64,000 nt of DNA from contig NZ_OU957226.1 of assembly GCF_918731615.1 (NCBI RefSeq), positions 744,001 to 808,000 on the forward strand. The letters are read 5' to 3'. Both the position numbers and the translations under genes were made by a program. This DNA comes from Flavobacterium sp. CECT 9288 (GTDB lineage: Bacteria; Bacteroidota; Bacteroidia; Flavobacteriales; Flavobacteriaceae). Under the pieces are notes generated by a model. The model made no database searches and had not been told where the DNA came from. It was given only the letters and a program-made list of their open reading frames with translations. Shown here piece by piece: positions 1-7,078 of this stretch. Within the stretch, counting starts at the first letter, position 1. Every line of letters starts with the position of its first letter.

Positions 1-1
1 A

Positions 2-499
2 CGAATGTTACCTAAGCAAAAAGGCTTGGAAGTAAGTGCCGGTGTATTATCTGGCGATAAAATCGGAAACGATTATTATATCAATTTAGCAATGACTATA
101 AATGGCAAAAACGGCAATTACCAATTTTGGGCATTGGAATATACGCACCAATACCATTCTTATAAAGACTTGCATATTCCGCAAGAAACTTACACAGCCG
201 AAGGCGGTTACAGTTTATTCCTCTTGGGTGATGCCCGAAAAAACATAACGCTAAATGCCGGAATAACTGGCGTAATCGGTTATGAAGCCATCAACCGTGG
301 CGAAGCAATGTTGGATGATGGAGCGAAAATAGTGAGTGAGGACAATTTCATTTACGGAGCTGGTGGTCGGCTGACTTTTGAAACGTATCTATCCGACCGA
401 TTTGTGTTAGTCCTGCAAGGACGTACAAAGGTTTTATGGGGTACAGATATGAAACAATTCCGTCCGTCCGCAGGTGTGGCATTAAGATTTAACTTTTAA
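2..499 (+). CDS. traO: Conjugal transfer protein TraO (5' end off window)
   Basis: This is the C-terminal part of TraO, an outer-membrane-associated component of the Bacteroidota conjugation apparatus. The frame is open to the left window edge, so the first visible ATG (position 5) is probably internal; TraO proteins usually run to about 190 aa with an N-terminal signal peptide, which is missing here. The visible 164 aa alternate short beta strands and end in VALRFNF, an aromatic C-terminus typical of outer-membrane beta barrels. traQ follows after 12 bases in the same direction, the standard end of a tra operon. The family call rests on sequence likeness and this neighbour. Confidence 0.85.
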   Translation, partial: RMLPKQKGLEVSAGVLSGDKIGNDYYINLAMTINGKNGNYQFWALEYTHQYHSYKDLHIPQETYTAEGGYSLFLLGDARKNITLNAGITGVIGYEAINRGEAMLDDGAKIVSEDNFIYGAGGRLTFETYLSDRFVLVLQGRTKVLWGTDMKQFRPSAGVALRFNF

Positions 500-511
500 A
501 AACGTATAATA

Positions 512-961
512 ATGACAGCATTTTTCAATCAATTCAAAATAGGATTACTGCCACTATATGTATTGTTGGCAATCCTCACAAGTTCGGTTACTTTGGTATC
601 TTGTAGCAAAGATGACGAACTCGAAATACGGAACGATTTTCCTTTTGAAGTACAGGTTATGCCTGTTCCCAAAGACGTATCGAATGGGCAAACCGTAGAA
701 ATAAGGATGACAATAAAACGAAGCGGTAATTACAGCAATACACAATATTTTATCCGTTACTTTCAGTTTGATGGACAGGGAACTTTAAGATATTATAATG
801 AACCTGCGTATCTACCAAACGATTTATATCCTTTACCAACAGAGCAGTTTCGATTGTATTATACTTCTACGTCCACTGTGTCGCAATCATTTGATGTATG
901 GATTTCTGATAGTTTTGGAAATGAAAAGAAATTCACTTTCCAATTCAATAGTAGCGATTAA
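512..961 (+). CDS. traQ: Conjugal transfer protein TraQ (DUF3872)
   Basis: A DUF3872/TraQ family lipoprotein, part of the tra operon of Bacteroides-type conjugative transposons. The N-terminus has a hydrophobic segment (about residues 12-30) followed by a lipobox-like SVTLVSC, so the protein is probably exported and anchored by Cys31. The rest is beta-rich and Ig-like, containing the family-typical RNDFPFEVQVMPVP stretch and ending in FTFQFN. It lies 12 bases after traO and is followed by a terminator, so it closes the operon. The molecular role of TraQ is not well defined. Confidence 0.87.
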   Translation: MTAFFNQFKIGLLPLYVLLAILTSSVTLVSCSKDDELEIRNDFPFEVQVMPVPKDVSNGQTVEIRMTIKRSGNYSNTQYFIRYFQFDGQGTLRYYNEPAYLPNDLYPLPTEQFRLYYTSTSTVSQSFDVWISDSFGNEKKFTFQFNSSD

Positions 962-965
962 TAAA

Positions 966-996
966 TAAAATCCTGTCCACAAGGCAGGATTTTTTT
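966..996 (+). terminator. Terminator of the tra operon
   Basis: ATCCTG and CC pair with GG and CAGGAT (one bulged T, loop ACAA), followed by a run of seven T. It starts five bases after the traQ stop codon. Confidence 0.8.
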
Positions 997-1085
997 ATAC
1001 TACCACGCTCACATTTTATATTTTTGTGATGTAGCGAAATAAATATATTTGTAAATTTATATGTAGAAATGTAATAGCTATTATT

Positions 1086-1373
1086 ATGGTTGCATCATTA
1101 GTTATAGGGATCCTGTTTTTGGTTTTAGGCTTGGCGCTTCGCTACTGGATTAACCGCCGAAAGTTTTATAGGCGAAGTCCTATGGGTGCAGAAAGTTTTT
1201 CTTCTTACGAAAAATCGGTTGGCATTAAATTCATTGAACGAGTTGGCAAATGGGTAGCTTATGCCTTGATTATCTTCGGATTATTGTCATTATGGGTTTA
1301 TTCCCGTGAAAAAAATGATAAGAAAAAACCGAAAGTGGAGATAAAAACTGAACAAATCGACCAACGCAGATAA
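1086..1373 (+). CDS. Small two-TM membrane protein of conjugative elements
   Basis: A 95-aa protein with two hydrophobic segments (about residues 3-18 and 58-72) separated by a basic, aromatic loop (NRRKFYRRSP), and a charged lysine-rich tail. I recognise no catalytic motif. Similar small membrane proteins sit after the tra operon in related Bacteroidota elements, sometimes with misleading transporter names. It has its own gap of 124 bases after traQ and is followed by a strong terminator, so it is probably transcribed alone. Function unknown. Confidence 0.6.
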   Translation: MVASLVIGILFLVLGLALRYWINRRKFYRRSPMGAESFSSYEKSVGIKFIERVGKWVAYALIIFGLLSLWVYSREKNDKKKPKVEIKTEQIDQRR

Positions 1374-1397
1374 TCATTTTTAAAATACGGTTCTAAG

Positions 1398-1431
1398 AAA
1401 ATCGGATAACATTTTGGGTTATCCGATTTTT
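1398..1431. terminator. Terminator between convergent genes
   Basis: AAATCGGATAAC and GTTATCCGATTT form a 12-bp stem with a 7-base loop. A T run follows on the plus strand and an A-rich flank precedes it, so it can serve both the small membrane protein and the convergent reductase gene. Confidence 0.85.
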
Positions 1432-1450
1432 GATTAATTATAAAAGTAAA

Positions 1451-1990
1451 CTACAGTTTACTTTTTCGCTTATAGTGCAGTTGCGTTAAACCGGTTCCAA
1501 ATGTTTTGACTTCGATAAATTCAATTACTTGTTCAGGTCTTCCATCTTTAAAAAGTCTTGTTCCATTACCTAATAAAATTGGGATAACTGAAATTATAAA
1601 CTCATCTATTAAATCGTGTTTCAGTAGTTCATTTATTACTTCAGCTCCACCATCACAATAGATGTTTTTGCCGTTTTCAGACTTTAATTGTTTGACTAAT
1701 TCGTTTATGTTTCCTGTATAAAAAGTGGTTCTTCCTACTTTTTGTCTTTCAGTTCTTGTAATGACATAAACATCTCGCTTACCGTTATCGTAATGAGATG
1801 CTCCGATTTCATTAACTACATAGTCGTAGGTTCTTCTACCAATAATTATAGTGTCTATTTTTGACGTAAATTCTGCATAACCATAATCTTCTCCTTCTTT
1901 ATCTACAAGTTTCAAAAAGCTTAGATCATCATTTGGTTTTGCAATGTAACCGTCTAAACTCATTGCAATGAAAAGTGATATTTTTCGCAT
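1451..1990 (-). CDS. Dihydrofolate reductase family protein (RibD C-terminal type)
   Basis: A 179-aa protein of the RibD C-terminal/dihydrofolate reductase fold. It has the family start MRKISLFIAMSLDGYIA, the central TIIIGRRTYDYV motif (about residues 47-58) and the nucleotide-binding CDGGAEVINELL segment near residue 112. Members bind NADPH, but the substrate of these stand-alone forms is mostly unknown and folate or flavin chemistry should not be assumed. It lies 72 bases downstream of an AraC regulator on the same strand and may be its target. Such reductases are common cargo on Bacteroidota mobile elements. Confidence 0.8.
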   Translation of the reverse strand: MRKISLFIAMSLDGYIAKPNDDLSFLKLVDKEGEDYGYAEFTSKIDTIIIGRRTYDYVVNEIGASHYDNGKRDVYVITRTERQKVGRTTFYTGNINELVKQLKSENGKNIYCDGGAEVINELLKHDLIDEFIISVIPILLGNGTRLFKDGRPEQVIEFIEVKTFGTGLTQLHYKRKSKL

Positions 1991-2062
1991 TTGTCTTAAA
2001 TTTTAATGTTTCGACAAAATTACTTTTTGTCAATTAGATGTACTTTGTAAAAATGCGACAAA

Positions 2063-2797
2063 TTATAATAGCGATGGTGAAAGTCCAGTAATTCGTTTGA
2101 TTTCGTTACTAAGATGCGAATGGTCATAGTAGCCACATTCAAATGCAATATCTAATAAACTCCGGTCGTGATTTGTTTTTCTGATTACACTCAAAGCATT
2201 CTGAAAGCGGATAATATTTGAATATTCTTTTGGTGATAATCCAATATACTTTTTAAAACTTCGTTCCAGTTGCCTTACAGTCGTGAAATTTCTTTTTGAT
2301 AGTTCGTAAATGCTAATTTGTCCGTTTGTTAAGTATATATCATTGATAACTGATTGTAGCTGATTGTTTTTAATTTTTATTCTTTCTGAAAAAAAATGGT
2401 CAAAATGGTTAAAGGGATTCTCAATCATTTTATCAACATTAAATGAATAGGATTTTTCAAATTCAACTGTATTATTAGTCAACTCATTTTGTGAAGCATA
2501 ATTATAGAAATTAGCAAAAGTTGCAGGTTTCAGGCATACACCTAATAGGTGTGTTTCTCTGTCAATAAAACTATCTTTAAAAGAATTCATTGCACCTACT
2601 ACGTAAGTTTTGCCGAAGTCCATAGAAACCAATCCGTTATCAGTCACACAAGTATTTCCCAAATTCATTACTACTCCAGCACAGCCATCGGGAAAAACCC
2701 GTTCCCACTGTTTTTCTAGCTCATTTCCTTTCAGTTCCCAATAGAAATCTATAAAGGAATTTAATTCTTTACAAGGTTTTATTATTTTGTACTTCAT
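2063..2797 (-). CDS. AraC family transcriptional regulator
   Basis: A 244-aa regulator. The C-terminal third (about residues 155-244) is an AraC/XylS double helix-turn-helix, with RQLERSFKKYIGLSPKEY in the first half and LLDIAFECGYYDHSHLSNE in the second. The N-terminal part matches the ligand-sensing domain often named DUF6597, opening with YKIIKPCKELNSFIDFYWE. It is upstream of the reductase gene on the same strand, so the two may form a unit. The ligand cannot be read from the sequence. Confidence 0.85.
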   Translation of the reverse strand: MKYKIIKPCKELNSFIDFYWELKGNELEKQWERVFPDGCAGVVMNLGNTCVTDNGLVSMDFGKTYVVGAMNSFKDSFIDRETHLLGVCLKPATFANFYNYASQNELTNNTVEFEKSYSFNVDKMIENPFNHFDHFFSERIKIKNNQLQSVINDIYLTNGQISIYELSKRNFTTVRQLERSFKKYIGLSPKEYSNIIRFQNALSVIRKTNHDRSLLDIAFECGYYDHSHLSNEIKRITGLSPSLL

Positions 2798-2989
2798 CGG
2801 TTTCTGTGATGTAGTTATCTACGCTGTATTCTTCAGCAGGACTTATTATTTTTCAAATTTACAAAATAAACGCTTTCATAATTTATAGTGTAACGACAAA
2901 TACTTCCTTTAAATGCCAACCAGTTCCAACTTCACCAATCTCTTTAAAAGCTTTTATAAATTTAACTTTCACAGAAAAATTGAGCAGAA

Positions 2990-3298
2990 ATGGAAGTAAT
3001 CGCAATACAGAAATCCGCATTGGATGGAATGAAAAATGAACTGAAGGATCTTTTGGAAATGACCAAAGATGCTACCGAAAAATATGTCTCTATTTTTAAT
3101 AAAGAGAAGTGGTTAGATAACCAGGAACTGTGTTTGATGATGAATATTACCAAACGAACTTTACAGACTTATAAGGATAAGGGCATATTGTCTTACACCA
3201 GATTGAACCGCAAAAATTATTATAAACTCTCGGATGTAAAGACTTTACTCGAAGCTGGGCAGCCATATAATACCGACACCGATGGATTTAATGACTAA
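2990..3298 (+). CDS. Excisionase-like helix-turn-helix protein 1
   Basis: A 102-aa DNA-binding protein. An N-terminal helix rich in Lys/Glu (residues 1-38) precedes a MerR/excisionase-type HTH (about residues 42-90), with the typical WLDNQELCLMMNITKRTLQ and TYKDKGILSYTRL strings. This family includes the Xis2c/Xis2d proteins of CTnDOT-like elements, which control excision and transfer gene expression. It overlaps the start of a second such gene by up to 17 bases, so the two are co-translated. Role here is inferred from family and context. Confidence 0.78.
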   Translation: MEVIAIQKSALDGMKNELKDLLEMTKDATEKYVSIFNKEKWLDNQELCLMMNITKRTLQTYKDKGILSYTRLNRKNYYKLSDVKTLLEAGQPYNTDTDGFND

Positions 3299-3578
3299 TG
3301 AAGACGAAGAGATTATAGACCATCACGAAATGATACTCTTATTAAGAAATTACATTGAGGAAATATTGAAACATTACCGCCCTGTGATGAACGGTGAGAT
3401 ATATTTGACTGGTCACGATGTATGTGAAATGTTGCATATCAGCAAACGTACATTACAGCAATATAGAGATGATAGAATACTTCCCTTTATCCAAATAGGA
3501 GGTAAAATTATTTTTAAACAATCGGATATACTCACTGCACTAGAGCAGAATTATGTAACCAATAAAGCCACTAATTAA
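3282..3578 (+). CDS. Excisionase-like helix-turn-helix protein 2
   Basis: A 98-aa paralogue of the gene just upstream, with the same layout: a helical N-terminus (about residues 1-38) and an HTH_17-type domain (TGHDVCEMLHISKRTLQQY, then DDRILPFIQIGGKIIFKQSD). The pair resembles the two small HTH proteins of the CTnDOT excision region. The listed ATG overlaps the previous gene by 17 bases; a second ATG at 3291 (MTNEDEE) would overlap by 8 and is equally possible. No terminator follows before the structured region. Confidence 0.78.
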   Translation: MDLMTNEDEEIIDHHEMILLLRNYIEEILKHYRPVMNGEIYLTGHDVCEMLHISKRTLQQYRDDRILPFIQIGGKIIFKQSDILTALEQNYVTNKATN

Positions 3579-3634
3579 TGAATTTTTTGCCTCAACTGGT
3601 TTTAAAGATATGATGAGTATCTAAAGCAGTTTAG

Positions 3635-3642
3635 TATCTTTG
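3635..3642 (+). promoter_or_regulatory. Candidate -7 box upstream of the structured leader
   Basis: TATCTTTG matches the Bacteroidota -7 consensus TAnnTTTG. No good -33 box is seen. Transcription would start at about 3648, just before the nested hairpins that precede the receiver-like gene. Confidence 0.5.
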
Positions 3643-3660
3643 TAACGAAATATAGAAAAT

Positions 3661-3834
3661 CTTAAAGTGTTTTTACTTTAAGTCCCACATTGAAAACTGG
3701 TAATTTTTAGACAACGGGACAATAAGAAAGAACACCTATGCCATAGGCGTAGGTGCTCGCTTATTCGTTGTCGGGTATACCAGTACCTCAATGTGCGGTA
3801 AGTGTAGTGGCCTGCGCCTTATTTTTTGTGCAGG
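3661..3834 (+). ncRNA. Candidate structured RNA or leader with nested long-range pairing
   Basis: The stretch holds a series of exact inverted repeats that nest. A hairpin CTTAAAGT/ACTTTAAG occupies 3661-3668 and 3675-3682. CACATTGA (3686-3693) pairs with TCAATGTG (3788-3795). Inside it ACTGGT (3696-3701) pairs with ACCAGT (3779-3784). Inside that GACAACG (3710-3716) pairs with CGTTGTC (3766-3772), AATAAG (3721-3726) with CTTATT (3760-3765), and CACCTATGCC (3733-3742) with GGCGTAGGTG (3746-3755, one G-U) around an ATA loop. A further CCTGC/GCAGG hairpin lies at 3811-3834. No coding pattern fits. It is either a structured 5' leader for the gene at 3864, a free small RNA, or a DNA cruciform site. 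I do not recognise the family. Confidence 0.6.
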
Positions 3835-3863
3835 ACTACATCAACTTCAAAAAGTATGATGAT

Positions 3864-4265
3864 ATGGAAACTGGTACAACACAAGAAAAAATTACCCTAG
3901 CTTTTATTAATGATAAAAGTCCAATTTTGGATATAACCTGCAACGACCTCAGTGCTTCAGGAATGGACGTTTTATTCCGCTCAGAAAACATTGAGGACGG
4001 ATTATCTCAATTATCAGCATTAAAAACACTCCCCATAGTTTGTATTATTGACCTTAATTTTTACAACAGAAATGTGCTGGCACAACTTCAAGAATTGAAA
4101 ACACAATATCCAACTATTAAACTGATTGCTCATAGTGATATTGATGATCAGAAAGTCGGTAAAGATTTGTTTGATATTGGTTTCTCGAGTTATTTATTGG
4201 TTGGTAGTGATGTTAATGATTTTAGAAATGCCATTGACGAGTCAGTCAATGGCTTTAACAATTAA
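3864..4265 (+). CDS. Degenerate single-domain response-regulator receiver protein
   Basis: A 133-aa protein resembling a CheY-type receiver domain with no output domain. The strand IVCIIDLNFY carries an Asp at the phospho-acceptor place, and LIAHSDID and YLLVGSD lie where strands 4 and 5 end. The conserved acidic pair after strand 1 reads FINDKS and the conserved Lys after strand 5 appears to be replaced, so normal phosphorylation switching is doubtful. An upstream in-frame GTG at 3753 would extend it through the structured leader and is rejected. It may be a regulator fragment left on the element or a partner protein for an unknown regulator. Confidence 0.5.
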   Translation: METGTTQEKITLAFINDKSPILDITCNDLSASGMDVLFRSENIEDGLSQLSALKTLPIVCIIDLNFYNRNVLAQLQELKTQYPTIKLIAHSDIDDQKVGKDLFDIGFSSYLLVGSDVNDFRNAIDESVNGFNN

Positions 4266-4287
4266 TATGGATGTTATAGTTGAATTT

Positions 4288-4863
4288 TTACTTGAATACC
4301 ACTTTATGGAGTTCAGCGATTAAACTTTCTCTTCTTTCGAAATCACAGTTAGTTGTAAAAAAAAGAGATCTTATACTTTCCAGGGTAAAGTCTTGATAAA
4401 TATTTATTTCCTTATTGAACAAAGGATAGGTTTTACCGATTAAACTGTAAATATCGATATTAGAAAAGTCGGGTCTAATTTCTAAAAATGCTTTTTCACT
4501 TGGCCTTTTTAGTAAATAATCATATCTTTTTTTATCACAATCCCATAGAACTTGGTGACTTCTTATAAATGATTTTGGAAATTTACTTTTTACTGCATTT
4601 AAGATTAATTCATCAAGTTCATCATTTGTAAATAGTTCTTGTTTAGGATAATCTAATAATCTTTTTATCTGATTTGGCTCTGGATCATCGTTAAGCTTAT
4701 AATCACTCGTAATTTGACGATCATAAATAATAACACCAATAATAATTTCAACACCAAATTGGTTTGTTGAAACAACACTTATTTCTTTAACAATTTTCCA
4801 ATCTTTTTGGTCTAAAAGTTTAATTGTAATTTGTTCGTTTGATTTGTTTTTATCAATATTCAT
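4288..4863 (-). CDS. Unrecognised protein, fifth gene of the CBASS operon
   Basis: A 191-aa soluble, charged protein (no signal peptide, no membrane segment) that I cannot assign to a family. An N-terminal beta-rich part (about residues 10-50, TIKLLDQKDWKIVKEISVV) is followed by a helical part (FTNDELDELILNAVKSKFPK) and a basic WDCDKKRYDYLLKR segment near residue 110. Its ATG lies three bases after the stop codon of the NUDIX effector, so it is almost certainly translated from the CBASS mRNA. It could be an accessory, a control protein for the effector, or a second sensor; nothing in the sequence decides. The base composition is as AT-rich as the rest of the operon. Confidence 0.55.
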   Translation of the reverse strand: MNIDKNKSNEQITIKLLDQKDWKIVKEISVVSTNQFGVEIIIGVIIYDRQITSDYKLNDDPEPNQIKRLLDYPKQELFTNDELDELILNAVKSKFPKSFIRSHQVLWDCDKKRYDYLLKRPSEKAFLEIRPDFSNIDIYSLIGKTYPLFNKEINIYQDFTLESIRSLFFTTNCDFERRESLIAELHKVVFK

Positions 4864-4866
4864 ATA

Positions 4867-5679
4867 TTATTCCCATTTTAAGTTTTGAGCATATTTTGTA
4901 TGGGGTGCGATTTCAAACATATACTCCTTACTATTTAAACTATGTCCAAGTGTCTGTATCAAATCGTCAGTTACCCAGATAAATTTGTCTGATTCTTTTT
5001 CTAATTTTAGTTTTTCTAGAATTGGTAATTGTTCATTATTAATAACCAAATCAAAAATTTCAAAAATAAATATCCCTTTACCCCCGCTATCTAATTTGAT
5101 AATAGGAGATTGAATCTTTTTTTTAAATTCATAATCTATGAAGCGAAACTGTCTCCAGGGTAAAATGTCTTCTGAAATTAATTCTTCACAAAACTCTCTC
5201 CATGGAGAAATTTCCCTATCCTTTTTTGAATCGAACCATTTAAGAAAAGAGATTACATTTTTTCCCTTAACATAAACTCTCAAATCATTTTTAGCTATTC
5301 CTTTTTCTGTTTCAAACTTTCTATCAGGTTTTACTTCTAATTTTTCAAAAATAGCACTACTACTAGGTAATGTTTTATAACATCCACCTACTGGCTGGTA
5401 ATAATTTCTGGTTCTACTTTTTACTAGTAAATACTCATTGTCAACTTTAATTCTGTACAGATACGCAATTGATAAACGAAAATCTTTTTTGCGGTGCAAA
5501 ATTTGAGTATTAATAATTAATATTAGTTGTTTATAATTATCTATTAACCAACCTAAAATCAATGTTATTAAAGAAATTATACCTGCTCTTGTAAATGGAG
5601 AATGCCAAAAATCATTGTCAAATAATCCAATAATAATAAGTAAAATAGGTATGGAATATTTTATGAGATTATCTTTCAT
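4867..5679 (-). CDS. CBASS effector: two-TM protein with SMODS-associated NUDIX domain
   Basis: A 270-aa membrane effector. Two membrane helices (about residues 8-22 and 33-47) are followed by a NUDIX-like domain (about 65-265). The NUDIX box is degenerate at its start but keeps the catalytic-type core REFCEEL (161-167), matching the REUxEE part of the consensus, so metal and nucleotide binding is plausible. This matches the SMODS-associated NUDIX (Sa_NUDIX) family found in CD-NTase operons. By family logic the domain senses the cyclic nucleotide and the membrane helices disturb the inner membrane; that mechanism is inference. It overlaps the ATPase gene by four bases. Confidence 0.75.
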   Translation of the reverse strand: MKDNLIKYSIPILLIIIGLFDNDFWHSPFTRAGIISLITLILGWLIDNYKQLILIINTQILHRKKDFRLSIAYLYRIKVDNEYLLVKSRTRNYYQPVGGCYKTLPSSSAIFEKLEVKPDRKFETEKGIAKNDLRVYVKGKNVISFLKWFDSKKDREISPWREFCEELISEDILPWRQFRFIDYEFKKKIQSPIIKLDSGGKGIFIFEIFDLVINNEQLPILEKLKLEKESDKFIWVTDDLIQTLGHSLNSKEYMFEIAPHTKYAQNLKWE

Positions 5680-6560
5680 ATTATTTTTGGACTTGGATTT
5701 AATTGAATGATTGTTTCTTTTACCGATTCAAAGTCCAATGCTTTTGAAGGAAAACATTTAGATACTGCTTCAGGTAAGACTCTCAATCTAATGTCTGAAA
5801 AAGAAAAAGCTAAACCATTATTATGTTTTTCACCAGTTAAATCTGCTAAAGTTTCTAATTCTTTATCGTTTAATCCAATTTCTCCAATTGATTTTTCAAA
5901 CAATTGCTTTCTCTCATCAAAAGTAGGTCTCTCAAATTCTAATATTATTGCAGCTCTTCGAATAATTGCTTCATCCAGAAAATGAAGTCTATTTGTTGAC
6001 ATGAATAAAATAGCTCTACCATTTAATTCTCTTAATTCGTCAATTTTTTGAATTAATGTATTAACAGCAGCCTTTTCTTCTTGATGCATTTGCATAGTTG
6101 ACCTAGTTGAGGCTATGGCATCAGCCTCATCAATCAATAAAAATGCAATTCTTCTTTTTCCCGCTTGATTTTTTAATTCACTGAACGCATCATTTACTAA
6201 GTTACCCATTTGACCATGTAAACCTTCTCCTCTTACTCTTGTACTAAGTTTGAGAAAAAAACCGTCTTTTTTAAGTTCTCGTAACATTCTATCTGCAATT
6301 GCTTCAGCGGAAATTGTTTTTCCGGTACCTGCGTCTCCAGACAGTATAATTAGCGGATATTTATCTTGAAGTTGAGAAATTATTGGTAATTCTATTTTGT
6401 GAAACTTTTTACTCCATTCACTTAATCCTTCTTGATCAAGTAATAATTTTAAGTTAGAAAAAATTCTATCGAATTTTGAATCAAAACCAACTAAGTTCTT
6501 TGCTCTTTCTTGTATACCCTTGTTAGGTAATTCAACTATATTGTCAAAAATATTATTCAT
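5676..6560 (-). CDS. cap6: CBASS Cap6: TRIP13/Pch2-like AAA+ ATPase
   Basis: A 294-aa AAA+ ATPase. It has Walker A GDAGTGKT (75-82), Walker B FLLIDEADA (140-148), a sensor-1 MSTN (187-190) and an arginine pair (201-202) in the arginine-finger region. In type III CBASS this ATPase (Cap6) remodels the HORMA protein from closed to open, switching off the CD-NTase. Placement between HORMA and effector genes supports this job: two bases separate it from the HORMA gene and it overlaps the effector gene by four. The length is usual for bacterial TRIP13 homologues. Confidence 0.88.
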   Translation of the reverse strand: MNNIFDNIVELPNKGIQERAKNLVGFDSKFDRIFSNLKLLLDQEGLSEWSKKFHKIELPIISQLQDKYPLIILSGDAGTGKTISAEAIADRMLRELKKDGFFLKLSTRVRGEGLHGQMGNLVNDAFSELKNQAGKRRIAFLLIDEADAIASTRSTMQMHQEEKAAVNTLIQKIDELRELNGRAILFMSTNRLHFLDEAIIRRAAIILEFERPTFDERKQLFEKSIGEIGLNDKELETLADLTGEKHNNGLAFSFSDIRLRVLPEAVSKCFPSKALDFESVKETIIQLNPSPKII

Positions 6561-6562
6561 AG

Positions 6563-7078
6563 CTATTTGTAATTAGTTTTTTTTAATTCATATCCTTTGC
6601 TAGCATATAATTGAGCATTTGAACTTTGAAGACTGGGGAATGAATTATCAATAGAGGATGCCGTCCATGATAATTTAAAACCTTTTGAAAAATTTTCTTT
6701 TTCTGAAGCATTTAAATTTTTCCATTTTTGAGTATATGCCAAAATGACTGATAATCTTGTATTTGGAATGTCAATCCAATCATTATTCTTACCTGCTCTT
6801 TCACTTTCTGTAGATGTTCCAAGAGAATTCACAATAAATTTTGAAGCTCGAATTACTCTTTCTGTCTCGCTGTTTAGTAATACAACATCAACTGAATATA
6901 AATATTCATTTTCAGCCAATAAAAGTATGTCATAGAATAGTTTATCAACATATTCCATTGTCCATTTTCCAGTTCTTCGTGCAATTGTTCTAATATCAGC
7001 TTCACAGCCTTCAAAGGTTTTTCTTATATCTAAAACTGTATAAGTGCTGGTTTTTGTAGTTGTTCCGTACATAGGCAT
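6563..7078 (-). CDS. cap7: CBASS Cap7: bacterial HORMA domain protein
   Basis: A 171-aa bacterial HORMA-1 type protein. The family start TYTVLDIRKTFEGCEADI (residues 12-29), the central ENEYLYSVDVVLLNSE (56-71) and the late LSWTASSIDNSFPSL region are recognisable. In type III CBASS the HORMA protein binds a peptide, closes, and activates the CD-NTase; the TRIP13-like ATPase reverses this. The ATG overlaps the stop codon of the CD-NTase gene as TAATG, implying translational coupling and matched protein amounts. Only one HORMA gene is evident here. Confidence 0.85.
   Translation of the reverse strand: MPMYGTTTKTSTYTVLDIRKTFEGCEADIRTIARRTGKWTMEYVDKLFYDILLLAENEYLYSVDVVLLNSETERVIRASKFIVNSLGTSTESERAGKNNDWIDIPNTRLSVILAYTQKWKNLNASEKENFSKGFKLSWTASSIDNSFPSLQSSNAQLYASKGYELKKTNYK

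Noticed and set aside
3661..3834. A retron-type msr-msd RNA
   Set aside because: The structure invites the idea, but no reverse transcriptase gene is found near it.
3753..3863. A 37-codon N-terminal extension of the receiver-like protein
   Set aside because: It begins at GTG inside the long hairpin region and has no family likeness; the ATG at 3864 begins the part that resembles a receiver domain.
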